Shown here: positions 46,401-53,828 of the stretch, one piece after another | How positions within the stretch are numbered: position 1 is the first letter of the stretch | Layout: each line of letters opens with the position of its first letter | Origin: Onthophagus taurus | Taxonomy: Eukaryota; Arthropoda; Insecta; Coleoptera; Scarabaeidae | Assembly (NCBI RefSeq): GCF_036711975.1 | Contig: NC_091967.1 | Span: 1,426,001 to 1,490,000, forward strand | DNA length: 64,000 nucleotides | Direction of reading: 5' to 3' | Notes under the pieces: model-generated | The model's input: the letters and a program-made list of their open reading frames with translations, nothing else | What the model was told of the DNA's origin: nothing | The model's database searches: none | Made by a program: the position numbers and the translations under genes

Positions 46401-48194
46401 ATAGTATATTATTCAACAAGCGTATAATAGCGGTTGTTACCCACGAAGATGAAGTTAATCTGTGTAATCTGAGTGGGTAACATCCATTATACGCAAGTTG
46501 AATACTATACGTTATCTACAACTATTTAATTTTGAAAAAAAAAAATCAAAGAAAGGAAAAAATAAACTTGATAGACATTTCAGACATAACCTCAATATAA
46601 GAAAGCTGTCATTTCTGTTATATTTTTTTTTTTTGATTAGTAGGCCGTGTCAGAACTGTGCAATAATGGCTTCATTATTCAACACTTTGTCAGTCATGAG
46701 TAATGCGTGTCATTACCCGTCAAAAATCAAATGTATAACGAATAGATAATTCAATAGTTGTAGATAATAGTATATTATTCAACAAACGTATAATGGCGGC
46801 TGTTACCCACGAAGATGAAGTTAATCTATGTAATCTGAGCGGCAGTCCTGGATCGAAAATGAAAATTGTCTGGTTCAGGCAGACATTTGCTTGTACACAG
46901 ATGGATCAAAAACGCCTGAAGGGGTTAGGAGCAGGAGTATACTGCCAGACACCTCGAATTAAGCAAGCTTACAGCCTGGGTACGTACTGTACTGTATTCC
47001 AGGCGGAAGTATTTACTATTGACATGGGTGCTAAAATCCTTCTTGAAAGAGGAGTGAAGAAAACGGTGTCGGCTCTGGTTAATGATTGTAAGAGAACATT
47101 AAACACACTGAGTTGTGATAACAGAGTCTCTCTGATCTGGGTCCCGGGTCACTCTGGGGTTGCTGGCAATGAAGCGGCAGATAAGCTAGCACGAGATGGC
47201 AGCGCTGAAGCGTTTGTGGGACCGGAACCAGCAGTTGGTGTATCATTTGCGATGGCCAAATATAGGATTGGACTGTGGGCTGAAGAGAGACTTCGCCTAC
47301 TGTGGACCAGTTCTCCTGGATGTTCAAACCCGGGAATATTTTAGGACTTGCCCGTAGTAGCATAAAAGTTCTAATGGGTGTTTTTACTGGGCACTGCCGA
47401 TTAAAAGCACACCTCAACTTGTTGGGTTTAGCCGACGATGTTGAATGCCGACTATGTGCGGAGGAAGCAGAGACGGTTGAGCATGTTTTATGCCACTGCC
47501 CTGCCGTTAACCGTATCAGATTCTCGATTTTTGGGTCGCAGTTTATCTCCTCAAAAGATCTGAATGACCTTTCGCCGAGCAAGGTATTAATGTTCGTTAA
47601 GAGCATTGGACTGCACGGTGAAATTTGATAACGATATCTATCGGGGTACAATAGATCCTTAGGGTCGCGGTGCAAGGTTGGTTGGTCCGCCTACCCGATA
47701 TGTATTCTATGTAATGTAATGTAATGTACACTGTAACTACAACTAACACTAGACCTAGAAACATTAGGCAAATATAGACTGTGCTTATTACATGATTTAT
47801 TTTTGTTTTTAGCCCAAACCAAAATATTTATGGATACCAGTAACACTAAGATTTCTTTATATACCTTTTTACCTCTTATGTAATTACAATTTAAAACAGA
47901 CTCAAAGAACTTTACCAGTTTATATAACAAACGATTGGTTGTATTGGTTTGTTGCGATAACGATGGGTTTAACAAGCGGATATTTTAGTTCACTTGGGAT
48001 GATGTATGCCCCAGGGTACGTTTTAATTATATCGAAATATTATAATTTATCTGTATTATTATTACAGAACGGTTGAACAACGCTACGCTTCAACAGCTGG
48101 AATGTTTGGTGGTGCTGCTTTAATTACCGGAATATTTTGTGGAATTTGTTCGGCGTACTTATGGCCATTAGTTATTACGCATATTGGTGTATAA
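31412..48194 (+). CDS. Equilibrative nucleoside transporter, SLC29/ENT family (9 coding exons)
   Basis: The product is a multi-pass membrane carrier moving nucleosides down their gradient. Coding exons: 31412-31469, 40630-40856, 43485-43624, 43689-43834, 43889-44121, 44183-44360, 44412-44533, 47813-48015, 48068-48194. All junctions are GT..AG and phases agree, giving 477 residues (human ENT1 has 456). TM1 is YWIFLLHGIGVLTPWNMF with the family PWN motif at residues 86-88. Further hallmarks are MNGVYQNTIFGMAAKLPPKY, the loop FYRHHELKEKRDAELRK, ...CFLTFNICAMLGSFF, GLTSGYFSSLGMMYAPG and the final IFCGICSAYLWPLVITHIGV. The first exon supplies MFSRGDYLLEDKNGVVVQK; an alternative first exon near 40.39 kb also fits in phase. 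Introns 1 (9.2 kb), 2 (2.6 kb) and 7 (3.3 kb) hold transposons. Confidence 0.95.
31470..32379. other. ENT intron 1, left part, with repeated CCGAGG words
   Basis: No gene is seen. Between 31850 and 32100 the words GCCGAGG / TCCGAGG recur several times together with TTTAACCTTGACCATAAA / TTTGACCATAAAC, indicating an old short duplication. A similar CCGAGG-bearing hairpin occurs at 59336-59420. Confidence 0.4.
32382..34425 (-). mobile_element. Mariner-type element with long TIRs and broken transposase
   Basis: The ends CAGGGTGTTCCGGTGACTCG (32382) and its complement (34425) are flanked by TA. The inverted arms run for roughly 400-450 bp (through the GATGGCCCATATCTTGGCCA region to a CGAGTTATACGC motif). 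The minus strand carries a transposase: MESYTFSEQTDMILTLG (DUF4817 start, 33838), an apparent internal deletion, VLFTDEF..SKDGIINLRNLHSWADENP, HNVWTGIVGDVIIGPVFLPSRL, then PRSPDLTPVDFYLWERVKSLVY and LRRRYQAVFLN. Several frameshifts disrupt it. Where this family normally has HDGAPAH, this copy reads HNGAPAH, so the second catalytic Asp is Asn. Non-autonomous now. Confidence 0.9.
34440..35503 (-). pseudogene. hAT-type transposase, C-terminal half
   Basis: The minus strand gives GMCSLKGQTKGVDILNVLLD, LSGVATDGAPSMIG, then HCIIHQEAPCSKK, KSRGLNHRQFKQFL, DLLYYTEVRWLSRGLTLERF, DLAFLVDITNHLNVLNTRL and QNDQDLRNKFNEGDLQNFYR. These are the DDE/RNase H-like core motifs of the hAT lineage related to GTF2IRD2/ZBED5/FAM200-like proteins (ATDGAPSM, HCxxHQE, EVRWLSRG). 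A frameshift near 35270 and one near 34850 interrupt it. The N-terminal half lies at 37592-37990, separated by 2.1 kb of other insertions. Confidence 0.8.
35567..35661. repeat. 95-bp hairpin element, copy 1
   Basis: ATTCAACTTGCGTATAATGG at the left pairs with the complement of GCCATTATACGCTTGTTGAAT at the right, with GTTACCCAC / GTGGGTAAC inside the stem and a short loop. The same hairpin occurs at 46411-46503 in opposite orientation and a half copy at 46777-46839. It is inserted next to the hAT fragment. Confidence 0.85.
35690..36300 (-). repeat. Decayed minisatellite related to the 12.1-14.5 kb array
   Basis: The stretch is full of short, irregular repeats such as AGACTAGATACTG, AATACTGCTAATA and ATACTGCTTGCAA at roughly 30-45 bp spacing. 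Their reverse complements (CAGTATCTAGTCTT, TTGCAAGCAGTAT) match words of the ~41-bp sub-repeat of the PIK3R4 intron array. I infer an old, opposite-strand relative of that minisatellite. The match is by shared words only and no alignment was run. Confidence 0.6.
36331..37510 (-). mobile_element. Penelope-like retroelement, internally deleted
   Basis: On the minus strand, from the 5' side: a conserved N-terminal region (LNYTIAPKKVPKEE), then YGLPKIHKPDVPLRPIVSAI, SPTYQLVKYLAKILSPFTGN and FDVESLFTRVPV, the RT fingers and motif A of Penelope elements. The frame then jumps (about 36800-36690) directly to ERIVEHIKKNDI and GVYRLSCSCGKVYVGQS, the start of the GIY-YIG endonuclease domain. The palm motif with YxDD is missing. 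A degraded C-terminus (KAIEIYRHRNNVNRGDGWEL) ends near 36331. It lies inside the broken hAT element. Confidence 0.88.
37580..37990 (-). pseudogene. hAT-type transposase, N-terminal half
   Basis: The minus strand reads IKPIQGSETAKEVSYEISRM, IAKRSRPFNDGDFVKECIEI, QLNRMTIQRRIMTLSGNIAE and FSLALDESTDISSTAQLLIF, which precede the C-terminal half found at 34.4-35.5 kb. DESTD is the first catalytic region of this hAT lineage. The frame ends at 37592. The two halves are in the same orientation and order, so one element was split by later insertions. Confidence 0.8.
38114..39953 (+). mobile_element. Tc1/IS630-like transposon with long D-E spacing, nearly intact
   Basis: Imperfect terminal repeats TTTTTTATTTAAATCAATTG at 38114-38136 and its complement at 39931-39953 bound a plus-strand transposase. 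An N-terminal helix-turn-helix part (LSKREKNSIIRYCEEV, from about 38284), perhaps followed by a small intron, leads to GRSKLHKIIKSMGYRYKK and the catalytic motifs VFLDETWIYENG, VVMDNAPYHS and LPPYNCQYNPIELCWAFLK. The count from the second Asp to the Glu leaves 83 residues between them, much longer than Tc1 (DD34E). One in-frame stop near 38953 and one frameshift near 39005 break the frame; otherwise the coding region looks fresh. It sits in ENT intron 1. Confidence 0.85.
39960..40629. other. ENT intron 1, right part
   Basis: AT-rich sequence leading to ENT coding exon 2. A possible alternative first exon ends at 40391 (separate entry). A 45-codon open frame from 40388 (MRKNLLKILPARVG...) cannot be spliced in phase to 40630 at its own end. 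Confidence 0.4.
40300..40391 (+). promoter_or_regulatory. Possible alternative first exon of the ENT gene
   Basis: ATG at 40388 is followed by C|GTAAGA, a strong donor at 40391/40392. Splicing to the acceptor at 40630 gives MR-ETSEKTALQQP in the correct frame, the same phase used by the exon ending at 31469. A promoter just upstream would give a shorter N-terminus and bypass a 9-kb intron. The left limit is a guess. Only splice logic supports it. Confidence 0.4.
41201..41465. mobile_element. 265-bp MITE with 8-bp target duplication (hAT-like)
   Basis: CTTTGATTATATATAATATG at 41201 is matched by the inverted sequence ending at 41465, extending through TGGATTGAGCTAAC. The 8 bases GCCAGTTT occur directly before (41193-41200) and after (41466-41473), a hAT-sized target site duplication. 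The centre has a short internal repeat around GAGATAGA(C/T)ATAGAAGCG. No coding capacity. Confidence 0.9.
41494..43333 (+). mobile_element. hAT transposon with intact ends and dead transposase
   Basis: Termini CAGCGTTTCTCAAC (41494) and GTTGAGAAACGCTG (to 43333) are perfect inverted repeats, and CCATAGCT flanks both ends (41486-41493, 43334-43341), an 8-bp duplication. Inside, the plus strand has hAT transposase pieces in several frames: NKLRRHLETLHSEYVNKP (BED-like zinc finger end, about 41610), CDCTYCMIHRKAS, LDSSDKVSAFCRNLELW, and a C-terminal dimerisation block SYLCEAGFSAVAALKTKYRT. Many stops and shifts show it is long inactive. It lies in ENT intron 2. Confidence 0.92.
45410..46010 (+). 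repeat. RNase H segment, copy 1 (duplicated at 46839-47424)
   Basis: From CGGCAGTCCTGGATCG to GGGTTTAGCCGACG this matches 46839-47424 almost base for base. Copy 1 lacks about 33 bases present in copy 2 (GGAGTGAAGAAAACGGTGTC and following, near 47050), which shifts its frame. Copy 1 has about 35 bases (ATGAGACATGCTAAGG and following, near 45861) absent from copy 2. The near identity implies recent duplication or two insertions of very similar copies. Confidence 0.85.
46411..46503. repeat. 95-bp hairpin element, copy 2
   Basis: Same hairpin as 35567-35661, in the opposite orientation: ATTCAACAAGCGTATAATAG ... CATTATACGCAAGTTGAAT. The sequence that follows (TAGTTGTAGAT-type and AATTTTGAAAAAAAAAAATC words, then the hAT fragment) is also shared with the 35.4-35.6 kb locus. 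Confidence 0.85.
46620..46740 (+). pseudogene. hAT transposase fragment, second copy
   Basis: GTGTCAGAACTGTGCAATAATG and following bases match the minus strand at 35440-35500 and encode the SELxNNGFIIQHFVSHE segment of the hAT element at 34.4-35.5 kb. The match includes the junction between hAT and the neighbouring hairpin, so the two loci share a composite structure. Confidence 0.75.
46777..46839. repeat. 95-bp hairpin element, truncated copy 3
   Basis: ATTCAACAAACGTATAATGG to GTAATCTGAG is the left two thirds of the hairpin. It stops where the second RNase H copy begins (CGGCAGTCC at 46839), so this point is a rearrangement breakpoint. Confidence 0.8.
47741..47772. repeat. CTAG-rich dispersed repeat, short copy in ENT intron 7
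   Basis: AACTAACACTAGACCTAGAA followed by ACATTAGG matches the core words of the CTAG-rich repeats at 19257-19357 and 59630-59870. It lies directly after the retrotransposon tail. Confidence 0.55.
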
Positions 48195-48206
48195 CAAAAA
48201 TGTCTC

Positions 48207-48276
48207 GTGTACAATACAGAGTCAGAATGGGAAGTGAACGTGAATTTTGGATAGAGAGCGGCTCTGTATTGTACAC
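48207..48276 (+). other. Perfect 15-bp inverted repeat in the ENT 3' UTR
   Basis: GTGTACAATACAGAG (48207-48221) and CTCTGTATTGTACAC (48262-48276) are exact reverse complements with a 40-nt loop, beginning 12 nt after the ENT stop codon. In RNA this would form a stable hairpin in the 3' UTR. It could be an RNA control element or the remains of a small MITE. Confidence 0.75.
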
Positions 48277-48539
48277 GCAAATACCAACAACCGCCTAACA
48301 GACTGATAAGGGAAGACGTGAGTGGATGAAGGTGCTATGTAACACGGGAACAATTTTGAGTTATTCGCGTTTAAAGTTTTTTGTTTGGAACTTTTTACTA
48401 TTTATTTCTTTTATTTCGTTTTTCATATTATATATTCAATTTATTTCAACAACAAAATATATTACAGTATAATAACTTTACAAAATGAAGATAAGTTAAG
48501 GAATTACAAGAATGAAAGATGTCATCTAAAGTATTTTAT

Positions 48540-49840
48540 TATCGCGTAAAATATTTTAGTAATAATATTTGTATTCATCATGTACAAATTGCAACTGTTG
48601 TTTCAAATTCAGTAACTTTTCTTTAGAAATATTGCCATTTTTTTCCGAAACTCTGTCTGGATAAATACGTCATATTTCTGTAGTCTTTTTATTTTTTAAG
48701 CAATTGACAATTTCAAATTCGGTATTTTCATCCAGACATTCCATGTACCCCAAACTTTTCCACCCTAATCCACCTGATACCATCTCAGGTAATACAAACA
48801 GCGTCTTCAGTCCACGTAAAAAAATAAGGTTGTTCTTCTTTTGATATGAAATGTATACCAAAATTGTAAAACCACATCTGTCTCAGATAGAAAGCCTTAG
48901 ATGTGGTTATTCTTGGCAAAGGCATGGTTTGTTGCAGATTCATGGTGAGATAACCAATTTCGTTGTTGCTTTTAGCTTTTAAGCTATCCTTTTTCTGTTC
49001 TTCAAACGCCTTTCTGTACCTCTCTTTATGTTCTTCATTGCCGCAAGTGCTGCAAGTGTCGCTCTTAGGTTGTCCAAAAGATAAATTAAATTTTGTAGAA
49101 AAAATGTTGCTATATGAACATAATTTTACTATGTACTCTTCTGGAAATTTTTTGGTGCGACATACAACCTGTACATTTTAGCTATATTTAGCAGCGGAGA
49201 AAGATACATCTTATTAATATTTTTATTCCTTGAATAATGTGATTGTTCGGCAGGAAATCTTTTTATGTGGTCAACAATGGATTCAACAACTTCAGCTGGC
49301 AAGCTGGGCCTTTTATCATGGCAGCCTCTTCTGTCTGGACTTGGAGCTACCTCACCTGATTTCAGCTTTCTCTGAATAACAGCAACTTTTTTTCTACCAA
49401 TGTTGCAACGTTTGCAAACTTGCGTTTGTGTTGCATTATAAGTTATAAAATATTTAAATGAAAACTGTTTTGGATTTTTAGCTGAAGATCTATGGCGCTG
49501 AACGGGGCCAATTTTTATACTTTTGAAAAGTAAAATATTTTTGGAATTCTGATTTGACTTGTAGAAACTTTTAAATATATTTTCTCTTGAGTTGACTTCA
49601 AACTTCTCATCGTAATTTAATCTGCAACGATCCGTACACAGTACATTTTTTAGATTTGGACTCTTAGCGGCAATTTCTTTTCCCGTTTGAGAAATATATT
49701 TTTCTCCTCGACCTCTTGCAATCCTTGCCGTTTCCCTTTTCCACTTACTTGGATCCCTCTTCCTTTTCATAGCAATCGTTTCTGAAGGAAAAATTATTTG
49801 GGGTATCTTCTCCCATTGTGTATTTAGGTATGCCAATACA
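48540..49840 (-). pseudogene. Transposon-like protein of unassigned superfamily (multi-copy insect type), degraded
   Basis: The minus strand from about 49836 reads MKRKRDPSKWKRETARIARG, GEKYISQTGKEIAAKSPNLK, a Cys motif (CTDRCRLNY), then CKRCNIGRKKVAVIQRKLKS, SPDRRGCHDKRPSLPAEVVE, HIKRFPAEQSHYSRNKNINK and LSPLLNIAKMYRLY. Below 49130 it continues in shifted frames with MNLQQTMPLPRITTSKAFYL and RQMWFYNFGIHF. I recognise this layout from uncharacterised, high-copy insect and invertebrate proteins that behave like a mobile element, but I cannot name the superfamily. Breaks after 49129 show this copy is not functional. It lies just downstream of ENT on the opposite strand. Confidence 0.65.
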
Positions 49841-51131
49841 TTTCCTCCACATCAACCGGTACTTTGCAAAAAAGTAAGAATTAATCTACAAAACATCTTT
49901 AGACGTTTAAATTACTGCATAAAACACTTAAAAAGCCAAAAATCCTAAAATTCTCAAAATTGTTACATAACCCCTTTATCCACTCGCGTCTTCTAGGAAC
50001 CAAAAGGGTATCGCGCAATAAGATTCTGGCGCTCAGTTCTTCCACAACAGTAACAAAACAAACACACGGTAGCCTTTTGTAGTAATAATAAGGTACCAAA
50101 ACATTTAATAAAATAATTGTAGATGAAGTGCGGTGTAAAAAATAAGCTACGTTCTGAAAGAAATAACAATCATTGTATATAAGTAAAAGTTATGTTTTTT
50201 TTTTATCAAAATTATTGAATTAATAATGCATAATTTTATAATTTAATTTATGTAGCCGTTTAATATGTACGGGATTGACTGCAGTAAAAATAAAGATATA
50301 TATTTCTATTGTTACTGTTACAAAAAAGAAATACTTATGATAAAATAATGTTGATTAATGTTTTAGAATTTTCATACATATATTCTTCATAGCTTTTAGC
50401 AATATTGTATAAAATTGATAACTTAACATATTTTTACTGAAGTTAACCTATGCTTTAAAAAAAGCAATCTTATAAAATAAACCACTGACCAATACATCTC
50501 TTTAAACAACTATTTATACGATAATATCGAACCTCTTCGAATTTCTACAACGTACACTTAATCTTTGAACGCATAACAAAATAATATTTGTTACTCCTAG
50601 CTTCGTACATAATATAAGTATTGTTCCATAATTACAAACTGTAACTGTGTATTTTATTGTTAATTTTAAATCGTAAAAACAAACATTTTTATTGATTTCA
50701 TACAAATAAAATCATAATTGAAAATATATATACATACATATTATTTCATTTCAATCAAACAGGGTCCAGCTGACCAAATCACTAACAGATGTTAATAATT
50801 GACGATTGTTTAGATTAAAATAAAAGCTCAAAGGCTGTATAATGAGGTTTATTATTGATTAACTTTGGTGCTATATATGTTTTGCTTAAACATGTTGTAA
50901 ACGAAACAGATGTAGCATTAAAAGTTGGCTATTTATTTTATAATGATCCCAGAAACATCCTTAATATCTTAGTAGCCGCCTTGATAGATGAACACCTCTC
51001 AACCACTCTCACCCCTATTAAAAACTTCATCAAGAGCGCATAAATTCATCAAACCTGTATTTGCAAAAAATTACTCTTACTCTTTTTTGAACCATATCTT
51101 TTATATTTTGTTGTAGATGACGTTGCGTAAT
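49841..51131. other. Spacer without recognised genes
   Basis: AT-rich DNA between the degraded transposon-like gene and the Harbinger element. Short open frames only; no repeat, motif or protein was recognised. Confidence 0.4.
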
Positions 51132-51264
51132 AGGCCCCATACACCTGCATACATATTGGGCAACCTGATGTTGCGCAACAAAGTGTTGTACAAACATGGT
51201 TAGCCATACACTGTGCGCTATTTTATGCAAACCTCAGTTGTATGTGTTGCGTTCATACGGAAAC

Positions 51265-53332
51265 ATGCCATCTGACGAAGCGGCCTGTTTAGCTATAATA
51301 ATTGCTATAACCTCCGAGGATGTTGGTATTAAAAAAAGAAGGAGGAAGAGGAGAGTATGGATGAAAGAGTGGTTGAAGAAAAGATCCCTTTTTAGCCACG
51401 CAAATCTCCTCAAGGAACTTCAATTGAGTTCACCACTAGATTACAAAAATTATTTACGAATGGACCCCACTACTTTTGGCGAATTATTGGTAATGATAAC
51501 ACCACTTATAGAAAAACAACATACTATAATGAGAGAAGCAATATCACCCAAGCAAAAGTTATTTGCAACTTTACGATACCTTACTTCTGGGCTTACTTAC
51601 GAGGGTTTAAAGTTCGAAACAGCAATAGCTGCTCAAACACTTGGAAAGATTATTATAGAGACCTGTGACGCAATCATAAAGGTTTTGAAAAAATATATAA
51701 AGGTAAGTAATTATTACTTTATTAACGTTCATTAAAATAACAATACAAATAATATGAACTAAAAATAAACAAAGTAATATAAAACCTGAAAAACTGAAGT
51801 TATTTGACTGTTGGGCAACTTTCTCCTACTACAATATATTTAAATAAAATCTGGGTGTGGATATGGGTCTTCTGGTCTGCCTATCTGTACCGGAGCTGGG
51901 GAGTAATGAGTTTTTGTATTATTTGAATGTGATGGGTACACGTATTGGGATGAATGTTGTGGTCTGTTCTCTAGAGTGGTGATTTGTACTGGAAATGGAG
52001 GGTATGTTTGAGATAGACTACTATTACTTGTATGAGGTGAATATCCGTATGAAAGTAGACGTGAGTTTGGCCCGTTTATTGTTACAGAATTTCTGTGAAG
52101 GGTTCCAAAACGCCCTTCATATAAGATGTCGCTAATGGTCTTTTTCGCGTGAATTTGCTGCTCGGGCGACATTTTCACTAGCTCCAGTGCCCAACTTTTC
52201 GCTAGAATGTCTACCTCATTGTTGGAAGCACGCAGATGTTGGCAAGCCATTCTTAATAATTCATTTCGGGTCTGAGATTCCTCGGTTGTCCCTTTTCGTT
52301 TTGGAGCTCTACGTCCTGTGGCAGCTTCCGGCATTTCTATTTCTTGAGAAGTATCTGGATTTTCCTCTTCTGCTGCATTTGCTTCTGTGTTACCATCGTC
52401 CCGAGAAGAATCCTATAAAAGGCCAAAATGGGTTTATAATCTTTCGTCTTTTTTGCAGTGGGCTCTTCAATTGTGCATGATTCAAGATGCAATTCTATAA
52501 ATGACACTAACGATATGTTTCTTTCAGCTACCACAAAGTGAAAATGAGTGGAGAGCTGTAAGTAAAGATTTTGAAACGAAGTGGAATTTTCCTCTTTGCT
52601 TAGGGGCAATAGACGGTAAACATATACACATATTTAAACCCCCCGGAACAGGCTCCTATTACTTCAACTATAAGCATTCATTTAGTATTGTTTTAATGGG
52701 AATTGTAAATGCAAACTATGAATTCTTGATGGTTGATGTGGGCGCTAATGGACGTGTTTCTGATGCAGGGGTGTTTTCAAATACCTTCTTCTATAAAAAA
52801 CTTGTAGAAAAGAACTTGGGCCTTCCTGAACCGGAATTTGCCTTTAACTAATACCAAAGTGCCTTATGTTTTCGTAAGGGATGACGCTTTCCCACTTCTG
52901 GAGAATTTAATGAAACCATTCAGCAAGAGAAACCTCACCAAGGAAGAAAAAATTTATAACTACAGGGTGTCACGCAGCCGTCGGATTATTGAAAATGCAT
53001 TTGGGATACTAGCTTCTCGATTTAGAATTCTGTTAAGTCAAATTAATCTATGTCCAGAAAAAGCTGTTACTATAACATTAGCATGTTGCTATTTGCACAA
53101 CTTTTTACGACATAAAAATGTAGAGTGTTACTTCCAAGGCGGCGTAGATGTTGAAAATATAAATACCGGAGAGTTTACAAATGCTGATTGGAGAGCAGAT
53201 CCTACGTTACAAACACTACAACCACTTCAAGGGAGAAACAGTACAACAACAGCAAAAGAAGTAAGAGCACAGTTTTGTAATTACTTTAATACTGTTGGAG
53301 CTGTTCCGTGGCAGGACAACATTATATCTTAA
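51265..53332 (+). CDS. HARBI1-like Harbinger transposase (2 exons, one frameshift)
   Basis: Exon 1 is 51265-51702 and exon 2 is 52528-53332, joined in phase across GT..AG ([13 protein letters not shown]), as the family sequence expects. Exon 1 starts [12 protein letters not shown] with a basic stretch ([10 protein letters not shown]), then the helix-turn-helix part [15 protein letters not shown]. Exon 2 carries the DDE_4 nuclease: [15 protein letters not shown] (first Asp), [18 protein letters not shown] (second Asp) and [20 protein letters not shown] (Glu). A single-base frameshift near 52851 separates the second Asp from [14 protein letters not shown]; otherwise the frame is open to the stop at 53332. 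It is probably inactive but young. The start at 51265 was chosen for its match to the usual short acidic N-terminus. Confidence 0.88.
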
Positions 53333-53476
53333 CTATAAATTATCAGTTTTTCACAGTTGTGCTTAAAAATATATTACTTTTTAAATAAATTATTTCAAAA
53401 TAATAACAGCATTTAAATAATAACTGATTTGATTACTTACCCTGCCTTCATTTTCAGTCTCTTGGGGCTCGTCCAT
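51840..53476 (-). CDS. Harbinger accessory protein, BESS-like C-terminus (2 exons, antisense)
   Basis: Exon 1 (53476-53441) encodes [12 protein letters not shown] and joins in phase to exon 2 (52412-51840), giving 202 residues with no stop. Exon 2 is acidic at first ([17 protein letters not shown]), has a basic patch (GRRAPKRK) and then a BESS-like motif, [25 protein letters not shown]. The tail is Ser/Pro/Tyr-rich. PIF/Harbinger elements normally carry a second DNA-binding protein (Myb/SANT or MADF) needed for transposition. Here the DNA-binding part is not visible and the terminal repeat follows soon after exon 1, so it may be lost. Transcript evidence is lacking. Confidence 0.65.
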
Positions 53477-53828
53477 GGTAGAAGTCCCTGGTAATTGACA
53501 TTTTGAATTTCTACAACTTGTTGCGCATCACGTTGAACAACACCATACACCATACAATTTTTGCACAACAGCCTCTGTTGTGCAATTTGTTCGCAGGTGT
53601 ATGGGCCCTTTAAGGGAAATGTAGGATTTCTTTAAATAATTGATTTGATTTTCTTATAAAGTTTATTTGCAAATATTTTTTGTTACAATTTACCCCTAAT
53701 ATGAGGCACTGTGTAAACTTAACCATTGCTTAAACTAATTTGGAAGAAAAACATCCATACATTTTAATAATTATTTTAATCTGTTCCATATGGAAGCTAT
53801 GCTTGGTTATCAGTTTCAGATTAATATA

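Larger units (their letters stand above)
44600..47730 (+). mobile_element. Non-LTR retrotransposon (RT plus RNase H) in ENT intron 7, with partial duplication
   Basis: The 5'-truncated element starts around 44600 within the RT domain: GCPQGGVLSPLLWSLLVDDL, AYADDIVVMVKG (motif YADD intact), KEVKYLGVILDKTLSWNGHL. A frameshift near 45030 is followed by the thumb (MITYGAAAWYRKV) and an RNase H domain (LYTDGSK, QAEVFTI, HSGVAGNEAADKLA). After an interruption at 46050-46838 a second RNase H copy runs to a C-terminal zinc knuckle (CRLCAEEAETVEHVLCHCP) and ends at VKSIGLHGEI. The 3' tail shows ATGTA repeats at 47706-47727. It has the same orientation as the ENT gene. Confidence 0.9.
51132..53607. mobile_element. 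PIF/Harbinger element with two interlocked genes
   Basis: Terminal repeats GGCCCCATACACCTGC (51132) and GCAGGTGTATGGGCC (to about 53607) bound the element, with further inverted similarity inside (TTGCGCAACA words). The plus strand encodes a HARBI1-like nuclease in two exons and the minus strand encodes a second protein in two exons; each gene's exon lies in the other's intron. The target duplication is not clear. Confidence 0.85.

Noticed and set aside
45542..47675. Minus-strand frames up to 198 codons over the retrotransposon
   Set aside because: They are opposite the RNase H coding strand and occur in both duplicated copies as shadows.
52187..52480. 97-codon plus-strand frame inside the Harbinger element
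   Set aside because: It is antisense to the better supported minus-strand accessory exon and has no motif.
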